Below, one piece after another: positions 7,221 through 10,155 of a DNA stretch of 10,155 bases. A program made the position numbers and the translations under genes. The notes beneath the pieces are model-generated. The model did no database searches, was not told the DNA's origin, and worked only from the letters and a program-made list of their open reading frames with translations. Source of the DNA: an uncultured Verrucomicrobiota bacterium. Its GTDB lineage: Bacteria > Verrucomicrobiota > Verrucomicrobiae > Opitutales > Opitutaceae. The stretch spans positions 1-10,155 of the forward strand of contig CAMLQS010000175.1 of the NCBI GenBank assembly GCA_946482165.1, read 5' to 3'. Positions within the stretch are counted from its first letter, which is position 1; every line of letters starts with the position of its first letter.

Positions 7221-8900
7221 TTAGCTTTGGACGGACTCGCGAGCGGAAGGAGCGGGAGCCGCCGCGGCGCGGGGCGTGGAGGCCGGAGCTTCCGGCCGAT
7301 GTTCCGAGATCAGGATCAAGGTCCCGTTGGTTTGCGTGACCGGGACGCTGACCGTGAGTTCGCCGGTCGCCTGCGAGTAGCTGAAGGTGACGCCGCCGGT
7401 GGCGCCGGCCCAGACGCCGCCCGTGTCGACCAAGGTGAGCTGGTAGGCGCCGGTGATCGCCACCGTTTCGAAGGAGCCGGAAGGCGTGCCCGGGAAATCG
7501 AAAAGCTTCAGCGTGTAATCGCCGGGGGCGAGGACTTGGTTGAGGCTGACCGCCAGGCGCCCGCCATAGCTCAGCGAGCCGGTGGCGGCCACCGTGACGG
7601 CGTCGTAATCGGTGCCGCGGGTCTCGGTGCCGTCGATCTGGAAGATGCAGTCACCCTGCAGGGTCAGCGCCGACTTGAAGGTGAGCGAATCGGAGGCGAG
7701 CACCGCACCGGGGCGGATCGTGGTGGAGCCGCCGACGCTTCCGGTGCCGGAGAGCTGAGCGGGCGCGTTGACCATCACCATGCCCGTGGCGGCGCTGTTG
7801 TCGCCACGGACAAGAAGCGTGCCGCCCTGGACATGGGTTGAGCCGGTATAGGTGCTATTGCCCGAGAGCGTGAGCACGCCGGCACCGGTCTTGGTCAATG
7901 GGGTGAAGGAGCCGCCGAAGTTGGAGATCGGGACGGCCACTTCGAGTTCGGCGACGGGATTGTGCTGGTGGATGATCAAACCGCCGGCGGCCTGGTTGTT
8001 GTTTCCGCGCAGGTAGCCGGTGCCGCTAATAAGCACGCGGTCCTCGCCCACTTCCGGTGTAACCAAAATCGATCCGACGCTCAGCGTGCGGCCGCTCGGC
8101 GCGTCGACGAGCCAGCGGGTAGAGGTGGCGTGCGGGGCGGAGAAACGAATGCCCTGGGTCACCGTGAGCGTATTCCCCAGGCGGATACCGTAGGAGCCGC
8201 TGTTCACGACATCGATGACGCCGTTGACGGTGCCGGCCATGGTCGGAAGATCCACCGCCGGGTTGGGCGCGTAGGCGATCACCTGGGCGCCGGGAACCAG
8301 CTGACCGGAGGCGTCCACCCCGGCGAAATCACGCCGATTGAGCGTCGCGTAAGGCGAGGTGGAGCCCTGGAGGAGAGCCACCGGCGGAACTCCGGAGAGG
8401 AGGACGCCGGAGCCTTCGGACAAAGCGAAATCCACGGTCACCCCGTTGGCTCGGGAGAGGTCTCCGCCGACGGAGACATTGCGACCGGCGGACAAGGTCC
8501 AAGACTGCGCCGCGGAGAGAATCAAGGGGCCTTGGATCGCCAGATCGCGCGATGCGTCGGAAAGATCCACACCGGCGGCGCCGAGAGAGAGGGACGAACC
8601 GGCGCTTAATTCCACGTTCGCAGTTGGGGACTCCACGCGAACACCGGCCCAAGACAGGGAAGCGCCCAAGGCGAAAGGGCCCGGCACCGTGACGGCGGAG
8701 TCGAATACCGCCACGTCCCCCGCGGCAGGGGCCACGCCGCCTATCCACGACGACGAGTCACTAAGTAGGTCTACGTTGTCCGCCTTGAAAATCGAGCCGG
8801 CGGAGAGCGGCAAGGAAGCTGCGCCCGCGCCCGAAAGCAAAACCACGATCTTCGCCAAACGGCTTTTTGGCAGATTCTTATTGGCCTTAGTAGAATTCAT
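7221..8900 (-). CDS. Exported autotransporter-associated beta-strand repeat protein
   Basis: 559 residues. Residues 1-35 are a signal peptide with a basic N-region (KANKNLPKSRLAK), a short hydrophobic core and cleavage near LSAGS. The opening SSWIGGVAPAAGDVAVFDSA is typical of beta-strand repeat proteins of this phylum. At about 335-365 there is one clear passenger-associated repeat (LTKTGAGVLTLSGNSTYTG, then VQGGTLLVRG), followed by GTGSVGGSTTIRPGAVLA. The rest is rich in Gly, Ser, Thr and Val, as expected for a right-handed beta-helix. The C-terminus is an Ala/Pro/Ser-rich tail (about 533-559). It has neither an autotransporter barrel nor a PEP-CTERM anchor, so it is probably released or bound by another partner. 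It is the first gene of the operon. The ATG at 8900 is preceded by a candidate -10 box about 30 bases upstream, but no Shine-Dalgarno is visible. The family is confident; the exact role is unknown. Confidence 0.9.
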   Translation of the reverse strand: MNSTKANKNLPKSRLAKIVVLLSGAGAASLPLSAGSIFKADNVDLLSDSSSWIGGVAPAAGDVAVFDSAVTVPGPFALGASLSWAGVRVESPTANVELSAGSSLSLGAAGVDLSDASRDLAIQGPLILSAAQSWTLSAGRNVSVGGDLSRANGVTVDFALSEGSGVLLSGVPPVALLQGSTSPYATLNRRDFAGVDASGQLVPGAQVIAYAPNPAVDLPTMAGTVNGVIDVVNSGSYGIRLGNTLTVTQGIRFSAPHATSTRWLVDAPSGRTLSVGSILVTPEVGEDRVLISGTGYLRGNNNQAAGGLIIHQHNPVAELEVAVPISNFGGSFTPLTKTGAGVLTLSGNSTYTGSTHVQGGTLLVRGDNSAATGMVMVNAPAQLSGTGSVGGSTTIRPGAVLASDSLTFKSALTLQGDCIFQIDGTETRGTDYDAVTVAATGSLSYGGRLAVSLNQVLAPGDYTLKLFDFPGTPSGSFETVAITGAYQLTLVDTGGVWAGATGGVTFSYSQATGELTVSVPVTQTNGTLILISEHRPEAPASTPRAAAAPAPSARESVQS

Positions 8901-8932
8901 TTTGGAGCGGGTGATTTGATTAAAGAGGAAAC

Positions 8933-8961
8933 ACTATACCGGAATATCGCCCTAAGGGGCA
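8933..8961 (-). promoter_or_regulatory. Candidate promoter of the three-gene operon
   Basis: Read on the minus strand, TATAGT (8938 to 8933) differs from the -10 consensus at one base. It would start transcription near 8926, leaving a leader of about 26 bases before the ATG at 8900. With 17-base spacing the -35 position (8961 to 8956) reads TGCCCC, which is a poor match and falls inside a GC palindrome. This pattern suits a promoter that needs an activator. It is a reading by eye only. Confidence 0.45.
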
Positions 8962-8973
8962 TACCCTACGTAG
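8949..8973. promoter_or_regulatory. Candidate operator: two adjacent palindromes
   Basis: GCCCTAAGGGGC (8949-8960) is a near-palindrome and CTACGTAG (8966-8973) is a perfect one. On the minus strand the same stretch shows TAGGG twice, 14 bases apart. The block covers the -35 region of the candidate operon promoter and lies between divergent genes, so a dimeric regulator could bind here and act on either side. No regulator gene is in the window. Confidence 0.4.
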
Positions 8974-9034
8974 TGGCGTCTACGCTATTCTCGCGGCCGG
9001 GGTAAAAAGGAATTCGTCCAGTAAGATCAAGGGT

Positions 9035-9065
9035 CGCCGCCCACATCCGCCTCGAAGCGGCGGCG
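9035..9065. repeat. Short inverted repeat upstream of the HEAT-like gene
   Basis: Arms CGCCGCC (9035-9041) and GGCGGCG (9059-9065) flank 17 bases. An overlapping small hairpin, CCGC-CTCGAA-GCGG, lies at 9047-9060. It ends 22 bases before the ATG at 9088, so it may form structure in that gene's leader. In GC-rich DNA such short arms can occur by chance. Confidence 0.3.
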
Positions 9066-9087
9066 TCAGCCGTGCAATAGAGGTTCA

Positions 9088-9972
9088 ATGGTGCCTTCCT
9101 TGCAGCGTCGCATCCCACGCCTTCGTTTTATGCTCTGCCTGGCCGGCCTAGGCGCTCTGGGGCCCGTCCTGCAAGCGGGTCAGGACAGCCTCGTGGCTTT
9201 AGTCGTCACGGCGGAGGCCCAGCCCTATGAGGAGCGCCATCGCGCAACCTATCGTTTGAGTAAAAATCTCGCCGCGGAAGATGTTGCCGCGCTGCTTGAG
9301 TTTTTAGCCCGGCCACCGGCGGCGGACTCAGTCCGCGAGTCGGAGCTACGGAGCTTAAAGAATAACGTAGCGGATGCCCTTATCGCGCAAAACAAGCCGG
9401 AGGCCTCTTTGCTGGGCGCCTTCCAGGGCTTGGCGGCGAACGAATCGCAGGACGCGCCATGGCGGGAATACCTCCTCCAAAAAATCCCGGACTTGGCGTT
9501 GCGGTTCGACAATGCGGAGACCCGCGAGCGGGCGACGGATTTTCTGCGAGGCCGAACGGAATCCGCCGAATACATCTTCGCCGGCACCTCCCTAATCTCG
9601 CTCCAACGCCTCGGGGCCGCAGACCCGTCCTTGATCGGCCCGGTGGAGATCGCGCGGCGAGCGAAAGCGATCCTCGACCACCCGCAGCAAGCGAATGCAT
9701 GCAAGCTTGCGGCGCTTCAGGTTTTGGGCGGCGCGGAGCCGGCGGAGGGTCGGCGCCGCGCGGTCGTTATCCTCGGCGACGAAGCCAGCCCGATCATGCT
9801 CAAAGTTTCCGCGCTCGCGACGCTGGGAGAGCATGGCCAGGCGGAGGACTCTGTATTGGCGAACCAATACGCCGGGAGCCCCGACTACCGGCTTCGCACC
9901 GCGGCGAAGGCCGCGGTCGCCAAGCTCGCAAAACGCCATTCGCTGCCGGCCGAGGAAGACGAAGCCGGGTAG
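9088..9972 (+). CDS. Exported HEAT-like all-helical protein, function unknown
   Basis: 294 residues. Residues 1-30 are a signal peptide with an Arg-rich N-region (QRRIPRLR), a hydrophobic core (MLCLAGLGALGPVLQA) and cleavage near QA/GQ; the single Cys is not in a proper lipobox. The rest is a succession of amphipathic helices with Ala/Leu spacing, for example EDVAALLEFLARP near 64, CKLAALQVLGGAEP near 205 and IMLKVSALATLGEHG near 236, ending LRTAAKAAVAKLAKRH. This looks like degenerate HEAT or armadillo-type repeats, which usually serve protein binding. No catalytic motif is visible. The ATG at 9088 is chosen because AGAGG lies 4 bases upstream and because a start at the internal Met15 would lose the positive N-region. 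It is divergent from the operon and may share its control region. A functional link with the operon is conjecture. Confidence 0.85.
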   Translation: MVPSLQRRIPRLRFMLCLAGLGALGPVLQAGQDSLVALVVTAEAQPYEERHRATYRLSKNLAAEDVAALLEFLARPPAADSVRESELRSLKNNVADALIAQNKPEASLLGAFQGLAANESQDAPWREYLLQKIPDLALRFDNAETRERATDFLRGRTESAEYIFAGTSLISLQRLGAADPSLIGPVEIARRAKAILDHPQQANACKLAALQVLGGAEPAEGRRRAVVILGDEASPIMLKVSALATLGEHGQAEDSVLANQYAGSPDYRLRTAAKAAVAKLAKRHSLPAEEDEAG

Positions 9973-10015
9973 GCCGCCGTAGAGCGGTTAAAATCGAGCT
10001 GAGGCCGCGTTGGGT

Positions 10016-10097
10016 AGGGCGCGACCGCTGGGCGCGCCGCGAGTTGACGGATGATACGATCACCGCTCCGACGCGGCGGGCCCAGCGGTCGCGCCCT
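10016..10097. repeat. Large inverted repeat, REP/MITE-like element
   Basis: The left arm (10016-10041) begins AGGGCGCGACCGCTGGGC and the right arm (10072-10097) ends with its exact complement, GCCCAGCGGTCGCGCCCT. The arms are 26 bases long with one mismatch (10034 against 10079) and enclose 30 bases. It sits 43 bases after the stop of the HEAT-like gene. No run of T follows, so it is not a standard terminator, although it could slow or end transcription. GC-rich intergenic palindromes of this kind are, to my knowledge, dispersed in many copies in Opitutaceae genomes; that copy number cannot be seen here. Confidence 0.8.
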
Positions 10098-10155
10098 GCC
10101 TTAAAGGCGGGTTCCGCTTGCGGGGCTCCGGCTCTCGCGGTCTGCGCATACCGCG
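10098..10155. other. Right-end stretch with no supported gene
   Basis: These 58 GC-rich bases hold no start, RNA gene or repeat that I can support. The single-window view cannot exclude the end of a gene that lies mostly beyond the edge. Confidence 0.5.

Noticed and set aside
6364..7224. Plus-strand open frame of 286 codons
   Set aside because: It is antisense to the signal peptide and first LamG-like domain of the 1368-aa protein, with low-complexity composition typical of a shadow frame.
9800..10063. Minus-strand frame of 87 codons at the right end
   Set aside because: It starts within the loop of the inverted repeat and overlaps the HEAT-like gene on the other strand; composition is Arg/Pro/Ser-rich with no domain.
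10016..10097. Rho-independent terminator
   Set aside because: The stem is strong, but the loop is 30 bases and no T-run follows either arm, so a repeat element fits better.

Overview
The window is GC-rich and tightly packed. Its protein families point to a Verrucomicrobiota bacterium, probably an Opitutaceae-like member. The grounds are an autotransporter-associated beta-strand repeat protein, a type-3-repeat/PA14 protein, an RHS protein with the N-terminal style common in that phylum, and a GC-rich intergenic palindrome. The assignment is inferred from memory of these families; there is no rRNA or other marker gene here.

Layout: bases 1-8900 hold three large minus-strand genes in a row, separated by only 11 and 10 bases, so they are almost certainly one operon read from right to left. 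The first gene (8900 to 7221, 559 aa) is an exported beta-strand repeat protein. The second (7209 to 3103, 1368 aa) is an exported mosaic of two duplicated LamG-like + calcium-binding type-3-repeat units, a PA14 domain, a third type-3-repeat block, a probable beta-sandwich binding domain and a C-terminal third I do not recognise. The third (3092 leftwards through the window edge, at least 1030 aa) is an exported RHS/YD-repeat protein with a long Gly/Ser-rich linker after its signal peptide. Its C-terminus, where RHS proteins carry their variable or toxic domain, is outside the window.

Bases 8901-9087 are a divergent intergenic region. They hold a good candidate -10 box for the operon, a GC palindrome where the -35 box should be, and a second palindrome beside it. 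The plus-strand gene 9088-9972 encodes a small exported, all-helical protein of HEAT-like character. The right end (9973-10155) has no gene that I can support. It contains a large inverted repeat, two 26-base arms with one mismatch around a 30-base loop, typical of REP/MITE-like elements.

Together the three operon products look like a secreted surface or extracellular assembly: a beta-helix-like protein, a calcium-stabilised binding scaffold with PA14, and an RHS shell protein. Each has its own signal peptide, so export by Sec is expected. There is no dedicated secretion gene, no outer-membrane barrel and no PEP-CTERM or other C-terminal sorting tail on the two complete operon proteins. How they are held at the surface, and whether the RHS protein carries a toxin, cannot be decided from this window.
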